Below are positions 1 to 6,333 of a stretch of DNA of 10,294 bases, one piece after another. Positions within the stretch are counted from its first letter, which is position 1, and each line of letters begins with the position of its first letter. The stretch covers positions 1 through 10,294 of the forward strand of contig JBIKXS010000061.1 of NCBI GenBank assembly GCA_044355655.1, read 5' to 3'. Made by a program: the position numbers and the translations under genes. The notes beneath the pieces are model-generated. The model had not been told where the DNA came from. It worked only from the letters and a program-made list of their open reading frames with translations, and did not search any database. This DNA is from UBA3064 sp023258775. Lineage in GTDB: Bacteria > Pseudomonadota > Gammaproteobacteria > Burkholderiales > Burkholderiaceae_E.

Positions 1-136
1 GGGTGATATGTGCTGAATCATGATGGGAAGATTCATCTGGCCCAGTGGACAAAACGTCGCTTTTTTTGAATTTACCTTTATCTCGCTTGGTCGCATCTTT
101 TTTTGATTTTGATGCCGCTTTTTCGGACTTAGTCAT
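1..136 (-). CDS. N-terminus of a lysine-rich protein, unidentified (partial)
   Basis: Reading leftwards from the ATG at 136 the frame stays open to the window edge, giving 45 residues that start MTKSEKAASKSKKDATKR and continue into GKFKKSDVLSTGPDESSHHD. The start is well supported: AGGAGG lies about six bases upstream of the ATG on the minus strand. The first 26 residues contain ten lysines with Ala and Ser, a low-complexity basic head, followed by a more acidic and histidine-containing stretch. Such basic heads occur on histone-like proteins and on some polyphosphate kinase 2 enzymes, but the visible part holds no domain that decides this. A Pho-box-like repeat about 50 bases upstream would suit a phosphate-related gene; that link is inference. 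The reading frame is confident, the function is unknown. Confidence 0.65.
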   Translation of the reverse strand, partial: MTKSEKAASKSKKDATKRDKGKFKKSDVLSTGPDESSHHDSAHIT

Positions 137-181
137 CGACTCCTCCTGAGGCTTTGTTGGGATGACCTGTTTTAGATCTGA

Positions 182-199
182 TTGTCATTAAGCTGTCAT
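182..199. promoter_or_regulatory. Pho-box-like direct repeat (candidate PhoB site)
   Basis: TTGTCAT, four bases (TAAG), then CTGTCAT. The known PhoB box is two CTGTCAT-type heptamers separated by four AT-rich bases, so this matches in spacing and in 13 of 14 heptamer bases. It lies between the minus-strand gene starting at 136 and the transporter operon at 767. As written the repeat points rightwards, whereas the nearer gene is to the left; PhoB sites usually point toward the gene they activate. The target is therefore uncertain. Confidence 0.45.
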
Positions 200-340
200 A
201 CTTGAGCGATGATAGGTGAAAACCGAAAAGGAATGAGCTTGGGCACCAATAATCTTCCTCTGTCTGAATGGGGACCGATCTCTTCCTTAGGAACTTTGCA
301 GAGACGAATCGGATGATTTTTCGTCAACTTTGAGTTAAGA

Positions 341-367
341 AAAGAAAAACTCAGCACAAAGGCTGAG
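341..367 (-). terminator. Rho-independent terminator-like hairpin (minus strand)
   Basis: CTCAGC and GCTGAG pair perfectly around a six-base loop (350-367). On the minus strand the stem is followed by a T-rich run (TTTTTCTTT, 349-341). A second A/T tract lies on the other side, so weak bidirectional activity is possible. No convincing minus-strand gene ends here, so the terminated transcript, if any, would be a short non-coding RNA from about 370-640. Confidence 0.4.
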
Positions 368-766
368 CAAAAAAAGAGACCGTCAATGAACAGATCGCTG
401 GACCTATCCAATTTCGAAGCCGTCAGATCCATGCATACTGTCATGTGTTTGTTACACATCGGAGGGTGTCTTCGTCTCATTAATTGCAATTGGCGCGACG
501 GAATGTTATGAGGATTGACTATTCAGACGTACAGATGGTCATCGAATGTGACGGCCAAGCTACTTCCGTCTTAGTTCTGGTTTCCCTGATTTGCGCTTGA
601 ATTCGAGGCCAATTTAAGGAGAGCTAGTCTTCAATGCTTACCCGCATCCTCGGGCCATGAGCTAAACTCATTTTGCGTCATCAACTGGCGCCTGAACGCC
701 GCTTGGCCAGGCGAATAATAAGATCAGGAAGCGTTAAACGCAGACGCTGGAGGAGACAAGTGCTAC
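368..766. other. Leader region of the transporter operon; no gene recognised
   Basis: No frame here combines a start, a Shine-Dalgarno sequence and a protein-like composition. A minus-strand frame covering 196-489 has no ribosome binding site and would contain the terminator-like hairpin at 341-367, so I do not call it. A six-base inverted repeat (CGCCTG/CAGGCG, about 686-714) lies roughly 55 bases before the first permease. I looked for the conserved cores of the TPP and guanidine-I riboswitches, because related transporters carry them, and did not see either. No clear sigma-70 promoter stands out. Confidence 0.4.
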
Positions 767-1588
767 ATGGTTTCGTCAGGTAACAACGCAGGACTCTCAG
801 CGCACAACTCGCAGCTTATAGCGGCTAGAGTCCGATCAGCTGTGTGGTTCCTGATTCCTTTGGCGCTGCTTGTCGTGATCTGGGCGGGTGTTGTCAGCCT
901 TTTTGAAGTCAACCCCAGGATTTTTCCAAGTGTGACGTCAGTCTGGCAGGCGGGCCTCGATTCGGTTTTCGATGGAACGCTTGTCCGTCATATTGGGGCA
1001 AGTCTTTGGCGCATCGCTGTTGGTACAACCATTGGTTTAGCGATCGGTATTCCACTTGGGATAGCGATGGGCGTGATTCCTGCAGTAGCGAGCTTTTTTA
1101 GCCCACTTGTCCGTTTCTTTTCAGTATTGGCTGGTATTGCCTGGATCCCTATTGCCACACTTTGGTTTGGTTATGGATTTGGAGCGATCACCTTTGTCAT
1201 ATTCAACGCGGTCTTTTTTGTTGTCGCTTACAACGCTTTGCTTGGTGTCTCAAGCATACCTATGCAGGTACGCCACGCTGCCGCCTCGCTCGGCGCGGGC
1301 CGTATGGCGATGATTTTTGAAGTGCTATTGCCAGGCGCATTGCCCAATATCGTGACAGGGATTCGTACCGGGATGGGATTTGCCTGGCGCGGCCTTATCG
1401 CTGCAGAGATGATCGCGACGGACCTTGGACTTGGGTATATGTTGTTCACGGCGAGAGATTTTTACAAGACAGAGGTCATCGTGCTCGGTATGGTGGTTAT
1501 AGGCTTGCTCTGGCTTGCGCTTGACCGTCTTTTGCTAGCACCCCTGGAGAGAGTGACCACGGAGCGCTGGGGAATGGTTCGGTCGTGA
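767..1588 (+). CDS. ABC transporter inner-membrane permease 1 (NMT1/SsuC/TauC type)
   Basis: A 273-residue integral membrane protein of the binding-protein-dependent transport permease family. Hydrophobic segments lie near residues 23-45, 84-106, 117-135, 139-160 and 235-258. The cytoplasmic EAA loop that docks on the ATPase is at about 170-195 (AAASLGAGRMAMIFEVLLPG), a typical form in nitrate/sulfonate/taurine-type importers. The ATG at 767 follows GGAGGA at 749-754, a slightly long spacing, but no better in-frame start exists. It is the first gene of a compact operon, its stop overlapping the second permease. The C-terminus (APLERVTTERWGMV) is nearly repeated at the end of permease 2, so the two are paralogues and probably form a heterodimeric pore. 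The imported substrate cannot be read from the sequence. Confidence 0.9.
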   Translation: MVSSGNNAGLSAHNSQLIAARVRSAVWFLIPLALLVVIWAGVVSLFEVNPRIFPSVTSVWQAGLDSVFDGTLVRHIGASLWRIAVGTTIGLAIGIPLGIAMGVIPAVASFFSPLVRFFSVLAGIAWIPIATLWFGYGFGAITFVIFNAVFFVVAYNALLGVSSIPMQVRHAAASLGAGRMAMIFEVLLPGALPNIVTGIRTGMGFAWRGLIAAEMIATDLGLGYMLFTARDFYKTEVIVLGMVVIGLLWLALDRLLLAPLERVTTERWGMVRS

Positions 1589-2418
1589 TGGCAAAGCGCG
1601 CTCAGCCTCAGCCCGGTTTGTGGCATAGATTGCAAATGGCATGGGTGAGGCTTCATCAACGCTGGCCAAACCTGGCTGCCTCTTTACCATTCGTACCACT
1701 TGTTTTTGCCTGGTGGCTGACTGCATGGCTCGAGGTTTTCCCACGCGCGTTTTTCCCAGGTCCTGGCGATGTACTCGTTAGCATGATCTCGCTCATTTAT
1801 AAGGGGATTCTTCCCGAGTATTTGCTTGATAGCGTGACGAGACTGATTGTTGGCGCAAGTACTGGTGTTGCAATTGCCATTCCGCTCGGGGTACTCATCG
1901 GTATGAGTCGCCGTGCAAATACGGTCTTGTGGCCGCCACTTCTTTTCTTTCAAGCGGTCGGTGATATTGCCTGGTTGCCGATACTGCTGATTTGGTTTGG
2001 CTTTGGTTTGACGACGATGACCTTTGTCATTGTTTACACGGTACTGTTTCCCGTGGTTCTGAATACAGTGCTTGGCATTCGTTCAATTAATCCTGATCTA
2101 CTGCGTGCAGCGCGCAGCCTTGGTGCTTCACAGGCCCGCATGATTTGGGAAGTGGTGCTTCCGGGTGCGCTGCCAAATATCATGACAGGTCTGCGCAATG
2201 GATTGGGTTATGGCTGGCGCGCACTGATTGCTGCAGAGATTATCGTGGGCACTAGTGGTATCGGGTTTTTGATGTTCGATGCTCGACGAGCGGGATCGGT
2301 GGTTGAAATTATGTTGGGCATGATTGTTCTTGGCTTGCTGTGGTATGTGGTCGATGCCTGGATTCTTGCGCCGATTGAACGTGCAACTGGAGAACGCTGG
2401 GGCATGGTGACACGATGA
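1585..2418 (+). CDS. ABC transporter inner-membrane permease 2 (NMT1/SsuC/TauC type)
   Basis: A 277-residue permease paralogous to its upstream neighbour. It has a basic cytoplasmic head, then hydrophobic segments near 33-50, 86-107, 118-137, 143-163 and 240-262, and an EAA loop at about 175-200 (RAARSLGASQARMIWEVVLPG). The segment LPGALPNI followed by TG(I/L)R and the ending ERATGERWGMV are almost shared with permease 1, which points to gene duplication. The start is GTG at 1585 or ATG at 1588; both overlap the TGA of permease 1, so translation is probably coupled. The gene overlaps the ATPase start by an ATGA. Together with permease 1 it should form the membrane channel of one importer rather than serve a second system, since only one ATPase and one binding protein are present. 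Confidence 0.9.
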   Translation: MMAKRAQPQPGLWHRLQMAWVRLHQRWPNLAASLPFVPLVFAWWLTAWLEVFPRAFFPGPGDVLVSMISLIYKGILPEYLLDSVTRLIVGASTGVAIAIPLGVLIGMSRRANTVLWPPLLFFQAVGDIAWLPILLIWFGFGLTTMTFVIVYTVLFPVVLNTVLGIRSINPDLLRAARSLGASQARMIWEVVLPGALPNIMTGLRNGLGYGWRALIAAEIIVGTSGIGFLMFDARRAGSVVEIMLGMIVLGLLWYVVDAWILAPIERATGERWGMVTR

Positions 2419-3173
2419 AATCACTCACCCTCAATCAACTATCCAAGACTTATTTTGATCCCTACAAGGGTACGCAGGTCACCGCGCTCGAGGACATTTC
2501 GCTTTCAGTTGCGCCAGGCGAATTTGTATCAGTCGTTGGGCCTTCAGGCTGTGGAAAGACAACGCTACTTAATGTCATCGCTGGATTTTTGCCCGAATCT
2601 GGAGGCTCGATTCGGGTTGACGGTAGGCCGATTTCCGGGCCGGGGCCTGATCGCGGTGTTGTCTTTCAATCATTTGCATTATTCCCATGGAAAACCGTAC
2701 TCGATAACGTTGGATTTGGCCCAAAGATGCGAGGTGTGGGGCGCGAAGCGCGCGACGCGATTGCCATGGAGTACCTGCAACTCGCTGGCTTGGCTCATGC
2801 TGCAGATCGCTATCCCGCTGAGTTGTCAGGTGGGATGCAACAGCGGGTTGGTGTTGTTCGTGCACTTGCCAATGAGCCCGATGTTTTGCTTATGGATGAG
2901 CCCTTTGCGAGTGTTGACGCACAGACCCGTCTCACGCTTCAAGAAGAACTGATTCGCATTTGGTTAGATCGCCGAACCACTGTGCTCTTTATCACGCATG
3001 ACGTGCCGGAGGCTGTGTTTCTAGCCAACAGGGTCGTGGTCCTTTCAAAAGGGCGAGTTATGGACGAGATTGCGGTCGATCTCCAACACCCACGCAAATG
3101 GGATGACTTGATTGAGAACGACAGCTTTAAATCACTGTCGGCACGCGTATTGCAACGCGTGCGTGCAGCATGA
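2415..3173 (+). CDS. ABC transporter ATP-binding protein (SsuB/TauB type)
   Basis: A 252-residue cytoplasmic nucleotide-binding subunit that powers the importer. All key motifs are intact: Walker A GPSGCGKTT (42-50), Q-loop Gln85 in VVFQSFALFPW, signature LSGGMQQR (137-144), Walker B VLLMDEP (157-163) with catalytic Glu162, D-loop SVDA (166-169), and switch His195 in FITHD. Length and motif wording fit the nitrate/sulfonate/taurine subfamily, and I see no extra regulatory domain at the C-terminus. The ATG overlaps the stop of permease 2 (ATGA), and its own stop overlaps the next gene in the same way, so the cistrons are probably translated in series. It should be functional as read. Confidence 0.95.
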   Translation: MKSLTLNQLSKTYFDPYKGTQVTALEDISLSVAPGEFVSVVGPSGCGKTTLLNVIAGFLPESGGSIRVDGRPISGPGPDRGVVFQSFALFPWKTVLDNVGFGPKMRGVGREARDAIAMEYLQLAGLAHAADRYPAELSGGMQQRVGVVRALANEPDVLLMDEPFASVDAQTRLTLQEELIRIWLDRRTTVLFITHDVPEAVFLANRVVVLSKGRVMDEIAVDLQHPRKWDDLIENDSFKSLSARVLQRVRAA

Positions 3174-3622
3174 ACGGCGTACCTGAACCCAATACAACTT
3201 GGCTATCACCGACCAGGCATCGAACCGACATGAACTCAACGACCGACACGGCGAGGGAAGGGCGCGGATTCCCTCCGCGCAGACAAAATCTCTTTCGTCG
3301 TTCGATCACAGCGCTTTTCGGGTCGGCACGTGGGCGTATCGTGCTCTCGGGTCTTACAGCGTTTGTGCTCTTTCAGGCTTGGCTGACAATCATGGCACCA
3401 GGCAAGATTACAGAGGGCTTCGATTCCCGGCGGAGTCGCCAAAATTTGATAGTCACACTTTCGTTTCCCCCAGAACGTTTTCATGTGCTCTTTTTTCAGC
3501 GCCATGGCCGGGTTTCGGGAACCGACGGCAACACGATCGAGGTCCGCGGTGTACCGCAGACCGAGATGACTCGAGTCGCGAGGCCTTATTGGGTTCGAAG
3601 GGTCGAGCCGCTTAAAGACTGA
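3170..3622 (+). CDS. Small single-span membrane protein, unknown function, in the ABC operon
   Basis: I do not recognise this 150-residue protein. Its start overlaps the ATPase stop as ATGA, so it is probably coupled to the transporter. A second ATG at residue 21 lacks a ribosome binding site, which favours the first. Residues 1-54 are polar and increasingly basic (RRQNLFRRS near 38-46). One hydrophobic helix spans about 56-76 (VLSGLTAFVLFQAWLTIMAP), followed by a roughly 70-residue soluble tail rich in Arg, Phe and Val. By the positive-inside rule the tail would face the periplasm. A membrane-anchored accessory to the importer is a reasonable guess. No enzyme motif is visible. Another frame is open over much the same stretch, but it lacks the coupled start and the membrane helix. 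Confidence 0.6.
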   Translation: MNGVPEPNTTWLSPTRHRTDMNSTTDTAREGRGFPPRRQNLFRRSITALFGSARGRIVLSGLTAFVLFQAWLTIMAPGKITEGFDSRRSRQNLIVTLSFPPERFHVLFFQRHGRVSGTDGNTIEVRGVPQTEMTRVARPYWVRRVEPLKD

Positions 3623-3646
3623 ATCACCAACTGCTAGGAGACTTTT

Positions 3647-4699
3647 ATGATTCGCTCGTTGTTGTTTGCCTTCTTGCTCGCTGCTACGTCGTGGGCTCAG
3701 GCGCAAAACTTGGTCAAGCTCAAGGCCGGTATGGTCACGGGCATTGATCAAATTGGCTTGCCAATTGCGTTAGAACGTGGCTTTTTTGAGAAGTACGGTC
3801 TCGATGTCACGATTGCAAGACCCTATGCCACGGGCGTTGATGCTCTCAACGCCTTGCAGGCCGGTGAGAGTGAAATCGTTCAGGTTGGTGTGCCGATGAT
3901 CGGTGCGGTGCTCAGAGGCATGGATCTGGTCGCCTTGGGTAACTATAGCGGTAGCGCAACTAGGCTTGGTTCAGATGCCACGATGGCGCTCATCGCACGT
4001 GCCGACTCGGGCATCGCTAAAGGCGACCTCAAAACCCTAAAGGGTAAGCGCATTGCAGCCTCTTTCGGCACGATCAACCATTTGTATATTCTTGCGCTGC
4101 TTGAAAAAGCTGGGCTTACGCCTAATGACGTCACCTTAGTCAATACGCCCCCGCCGGACATGACGGTTGCCTTGCTAGCCAAGGGCATTGATGCTTTTTC
4201 TGCTTGGGATCCCTGGCCCATCGTTGCACTCAAGGATGTGCCAGGCGCTGTTGAAGTGATACGTGGTGGTGATGTGATTGCCTACCTTGGTTACAACGTC
4301 GCGCTTCGCAGCTGGGTTGCGAAAAATGGTGCGTCGATCGAGAAGTTTCTGGCAGCAGTATCCGAAGCTGATCAATGGATGCGCGCAAATCCTAAAGCCG
4401 CTGCCCAGGTTGCAACGCGATGGATTCCAGGTTTAAAGGCGGATGTGGCTGAAGCTGCCATGGCCTATAACATCAAACAAAACGACCGTCGTCTTTCTGC
4501 CAATAATTACCGGGCTTTGTGGAGTGCACAGGATCGCCTTGCCCGCTTGGGTATTCTTAAGTCGACTTTCGATGTGAATAAACATATCGATCCAAGTTTC
4601 ATGCTCAAGGTGATGGCTTCTCATCCTAAGCTTTTCTCCGATTTGCCACCGATACCGGCTTCGGTCGCCGTCGGTCAAGGCTACGAGTTTAAGCCTTGA
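3647..4699 (+). CDS. ABC transporter periplasmic substrate-binding protein (NMT1/TauA/SsuA-like)
   Basis: A 350-residue secreted binding protein. The signal peptide is clear: MIRS, a hydrophobic core to about residue 14, then the Ala-x-Ala site SWAQA with cleavage after Ala19. The mature protein opens with strand-turn-helix wording typical of the family, GIDQIGLPIALERGFFEKYGLDVTI (33-57), followed by ALQAGESEIVQVG and, mid-protein, LKGKRIAASFGTINHLYILALL. WDPWP (about 190) fits the hinge and ligand region seen in nitrate/sulfonate/taurine binders. TAGGAGA precedes the ATG at normal spacing, so unlike the preceding genes it has its own ribosome entry site, which would suit higher expression of the binding protein. 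Sulfonates, thiamin pyrimidine precursors or other small nitrogen/sulfur compounds are all possible ligands. Confidence 0.9.
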   Translation: MIRSLLFAFLLAATSWAQAQNLVKLKAGMVTGIDQIGLPIALERGFFEKYGLDVTIARPYATGVDALNALQAGESEIVQVGVPMIGAVLRGMDLVALGNYSGSATRLGSDATMALIARADSGIAKGDLKTLKGKRIAASFGTINHLYILALLEKAGLTPNDVTLVNTPPPDMTVALLAKGIDAFSAWDPWPIVALKDVPGAVEVIRGGDVIAYLGYNVALRSWVAKNGASIEKFLAAVSEADQWMRANPKAAAQVATRWIPGLKADVAEAAMAYNIKQNDRRLSANNYRALWSAQDRLARLGILKSTFDVNKHIDPSFMLKVMASHPKLFSDLPPIPASVAVGQGYEFKP

Positions 4700-4728
4700 G
4701 GGATTGCCGGAAGTACGACTTAACGCTC

Positions 4729-4737
4729 TGCTAAACT
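4729..4737 (+). promoter_or_regulatory. Candidate extended -10 promoter element for tRNA-Ser
   Basis: TGCTAAACT fits the TGnTATAAT form of an extended -10 and would start transcription near 4744, just before the tRNA. The best -35-like hexamer (TTGCCG, 4704-4709) is 22 bases away, too far for a standard promoter, so support rests on position and the extended element only. Confidence 0.3.
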
Positions 4738-4746
4738 CAGAATGCA

Positions 4747-4836
4747 GGAGGGATGGCAGAGTGGTCGAATGTACCGCACTCGAAATGCGGCGTGGGGGTG
4801 ACTCCACCGTGGGTTCGAATCCCACTCCCTCCGCCA
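4747..4836 (+). tRNA. tRNA-Ser (anticodon CGA)
   Basis: A complete 90-base class II tRNA. The acceptor stem GGAGGGA (4747-4753) pairs with TCCCTCC (4826-4832), followed by G73 and an encoded CCA (4834-4836). The anticodon stem CCGCA/TGCGG encloses the loop CTCGAAA, so the anticodon is CGA, reading UCG serine codons. A long variable arm (GTGGGGGTGACTCCAC region) is expected for tRNA-Ser. The T arm GTGGG-TTCGAAT-CCCAC is perfect. The 3' end is intact, and it marks the border between the transporter operon and the accessory DNA that follows. Confidence 0.97.
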
Positions 4837-5059
4837 GATTCCCTTTGTTTACAGTCGTACAGAAGGCCTTCCGTTTTTACCACCAATTAAGCCACTGGCG
4901 GTATCTTGCTTCATATTGCGAATCGCGTTGATAGTCAGTTTTCGCCGCACCCCCGCCCTTTCGAAAAGGCTGCTTGGATTGTCCACCATCTCATGAGATG
5001 GATCGATTTTCTGAGACAGCGTTCTGGGAAAGATAATTGATGGATCGCTATTGTGTGAT
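4837..5059. other. Gap between tRNA-Ser and IS remnant, with a 16-base perfect palindrome
   Basis: No gene is apparent. A short GAAGGCCTTC palindrome followed by CGTTTTT (4862-4877) might terminate the tRNA transcript, but the stem would be short. CCATCTCATGAGATGG (4986-5001) is a perfect 16-base palindrome of unknown role. GATGGATCG occurs twice (4998-5006 and 5038-5046) around the presumed end of the IS remnant. I could not identify IS terminal inverted repeats or a copy of the tRNA 3' end here. Confidence 0.4.
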
Positions 5060-5617
5060 TCAGGCTGCTTTCCTCAGCTCGGTTGCAAAGTAAACCTCAT
5101 TCGGTGTTTGTCTGGCAAGGCCCTGGTGGGTTCGGTCCTGATTAAAGGTGTTGAAATAAGTCCTCAGCCCAGCTCGGAGCTCAGCGATCGTGTCGTAGGC
5201 GTAGAGGTAAACATGCTCATACTTGACCGATCGCCAAAGCCTTTTGATAAACACGTTGTCCATCCATCGGCCTTTACCATCCATGCTGATCTGAATGCTG
5301 TTGGCCTTCAAGATGCCCGTGAAGGCATCGCTTTTGAACTGACTGCCTTGATCGGTGTTAAAAATTTCAGGTCGGCCGTAACGCGCAATAGCCTCCTCCA
5401 GTGCATCGGTACAAGCGTCGGTGCTCATGGTGTTCGAAACCCTCCACGCGAGCACCTTGCGACTTGCCCAGTCCATCACCGCCACCAGGTAGACAAAACC
5501 CTTGGCCATCGGAATGTAGGTGATGTCTGCGCACCAGACAGCGGACAAAAAGTCAGGAGATTCTGAGACGAAGCGGGGTTTGAGACGGTTTTCGGAGGGT
5601 GGTGGGCATGAGGTCAT
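5060..5617 (-). pseudogene. Truncated IS3-family transposase (OrfB catalytic part), catalytic Glu lost
   Basis: The 185 readable residues are the integrase-core half of an IS3-family OrfB transposase. WCADITYIPM gives the first catalytic Asp (31) and IFNTDQGSQF the second (89). Exactly 35 residues on, where DD(35)E transposases carry glutamate, the wording is DNVFIKRLWRSVKYEHVY with Lys125. The usual family form is ERLW, so a GAA-to-AAA change probably removed the catalytic residue. The C-terminal HQGLARQTPNEVYF is complete. The N-terminal half of OrfB and all of OrfA are absent: an in-frame TGA sits directly before the first ATG, and a different sequence with a hairpin follows. The element is therefore dead twice over. 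Confidence 0.9.
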
Positions 5618-5636
5618 TCAGGAGCCCATAACGCAA

Positions 5637-5657
5637 AGCCCCGCGTGGTGCGGGGCT
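5637..5657 (-). terminator. Strong GC hairpin, terminator-like on the minus strand
   Basis: AGCCCCGC (5637-5644) and GCGGGGCT (5650-5657) pair perfectly around a five-base loop. On the minus strand the stem is followed by TTTGCGTT, a weak U-tract; the plus strand has none. It lies between the truncated transposase and the first L motif. No recognisable minus-strand gene ends here, so it may be left over from DNA lost on either side. Confidence 0.45.
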
Positions 5658-5675
5658 CTGAGCGCCTGGCAACCC

Positions 5676-5702
5676 GACTGAGCGAGTTAGCAGATCTTGT
5701 CT
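5676..5702 (+). repeat. L1: left half-site paired with R1
   Basis: ACTGAGCGAGTTAG (5677-5690) is complementary to CTAACTTGCTCAGT (5728-5741) inside R1, 14 pairs with one G-T. The short inner inverted repeat TGGC-GG-GCCA (5703-5712) lies between the arms. L1 shares CTGAGCGAGTTAGCAG and most of the following bases with L2 (7173). Confidence 0.7.
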
Positions 5703-5802
5703 TGGCGGGCCAGAAGCGAGTGTTTAACTAACTTGCTCAGTTTTCAAGCCCCCTATTTTTGGTGGGCTCAGGGATTCGAACTAGCACTAGCTAAGGTCCG
5801 GT
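5703..5802 (+). repeat. R1: first copy of the repeated cassette-start element
   Basis: It opens TGGCGGGCCAGAAG, then TGTTTAACTAACTTGCTCAG, a hairpin (AGCCC 5747-5751 with GGGCT 5764-5768, 12-base loop), then GGATTCGAACT. Similarity to R2 continues through GCTAAGGTCCGGT at 5790-5802. It aligns along its length with R2, R3 and R4. Confidence 0.85.
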
Positions 5803-5999
5803 CGCAGACGCATGGTTACTCATGGCTCGGTTTGAAGAACTCTACGATCAGCTGCGCTGGCTTAAAGGCTGAGAACTGGCGGACCTTGAAGACACTGTCG
5901 AGCGGTGTATCGAACAAGTGGTTGGTGCAGTTCGAGAGCGTCTTCATGCCAGTTGGCGGCCAGCATGGCTTCCCCAAGGCCAACTGCATGCCGTGTTAG
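5803..5999 (+). other. Unassigned cargo remnant at the start of unit 1
   Basis: No intact gene. One frame is open through R1 to the TAG at 5997-5999, and its last 40 residues (about KWLVQFESVFMPVGGQHGFPK) look protein-like. A second frame from the ATG at 5822 reads MARFEELYDQLRWLKG, meets a TGA, then continues ELADLEDTVERCIEQVV to a TAA at 6009-6011. Neither has a recognisable family or a clear ribosome binding site, and the two cannot both be real. I read this as decayed DNA joined to the GlxA remnant that follows. Confidence 0.35.
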
Positions 6000-6333
6000 G
6001 CTCTGCGTAAATACTGGGACGTCGTGATCGTTCCTGGCCTGGGTTTGTCGTATGCGCTTGATCCCGTCACGGCCCTGACCACGTCAAAGGGCCGCATATT
6101 CGTTCATGCCTTGCAGGTGCAGAATGCCCGCGGCGCTTTGCTAGCAACATCTCGCACGGCAAGCTTTGCCATGGCTGAGGCTGGTTTGCTGGACGGGCGT
6201 TTAGCCACGACCAGTTGGTGGCTTGCAGCGGAGTTCCGTTACCGCTACCCGACGGTCAACTTGCGCCGGGCGCACTTACGACCGAGGATTCAAAGCTACT
6301 TTGCGCTGGAGGCACTCTGGCCCATGTTGCTCA
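6000..6333 (+). pseudogene. Remnant of a GlxA-family regulator (DJ-1/PfpI-like domain), frameshifted
   Basis: The frame after the TAG at 5997-5999 reads ALRKYWDVVIVPGLGLSYAL, then LTTSKGRIFVHALQ, ARGALLATSRTASFAMAEAG and LLDGRLATTSWWLAAEFRYRYP. This is the wording of the DJ-1/PfpI-like ligand domain of GlxA/FtrA-type AraC-family regulators. After YPTVNL the matching continuation, GALTTEDSKLLCAGGTLAHV, is in another frame, so about one indel has occurred near 6258-6266. Similarity stops at AHVAQ, exactly where a GCTCAG motif (6329-6334) begins the T1 tail. The N-terminal part of the domain and the whole C-terminal AraC DNA-binding domain are missing. In full-length relatives this domain senses an unknown ligand; this fragment cannot regulate anything. 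Confidence 0.7.

Noticed and set aside
196..489. 97-residue minus-strand frame
   Set aside because: No ribosome binding site, odd composition, and a terminator-like hairpin inside it.
634..660. Eight-codon upstream frame MLTRILGP before the transporter operon
   Set aside because: Its ribosome binding site is about 13 bases away and nothing suggests attenuation; too weak to call.
3199..3615. Second plus-strand frame over the small membrane protein gene
   Set aside because: No ribosome site or coupling, no membrane helix or other protein-like pattern; the frame at 3170 explains the region better.
4704..4931. Plus-strand frame across the tRNA
   Set aside because: It covers the tRNA-Ser gene and has no protein-like character.
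5676..5741. Integron attC site at the unit junctions
   Set aside because: GTTTAAC and GTTCAAC in R1 and R3 match the degenerate RYYYAAC core, but no properly placed GTTRRRY partner exists, R2 lacks the core, and the duplicated block does not begin at a G/TT position.
5728..5744. Plus-strand TTGCTCAGTTTT in R as a tRNA D-arm
   Set aside because: It resembles TAGCTCAGTTGG, but lies on the strand opposite to the T-arm-like part, with no foldable tRNA on either strand.
5747..5768. R hairpin as a rho-independent terminator
   Set aside because: The T-run lies in the loop, not after the stem, on the plus strand, and the minus strand has an A-run there.
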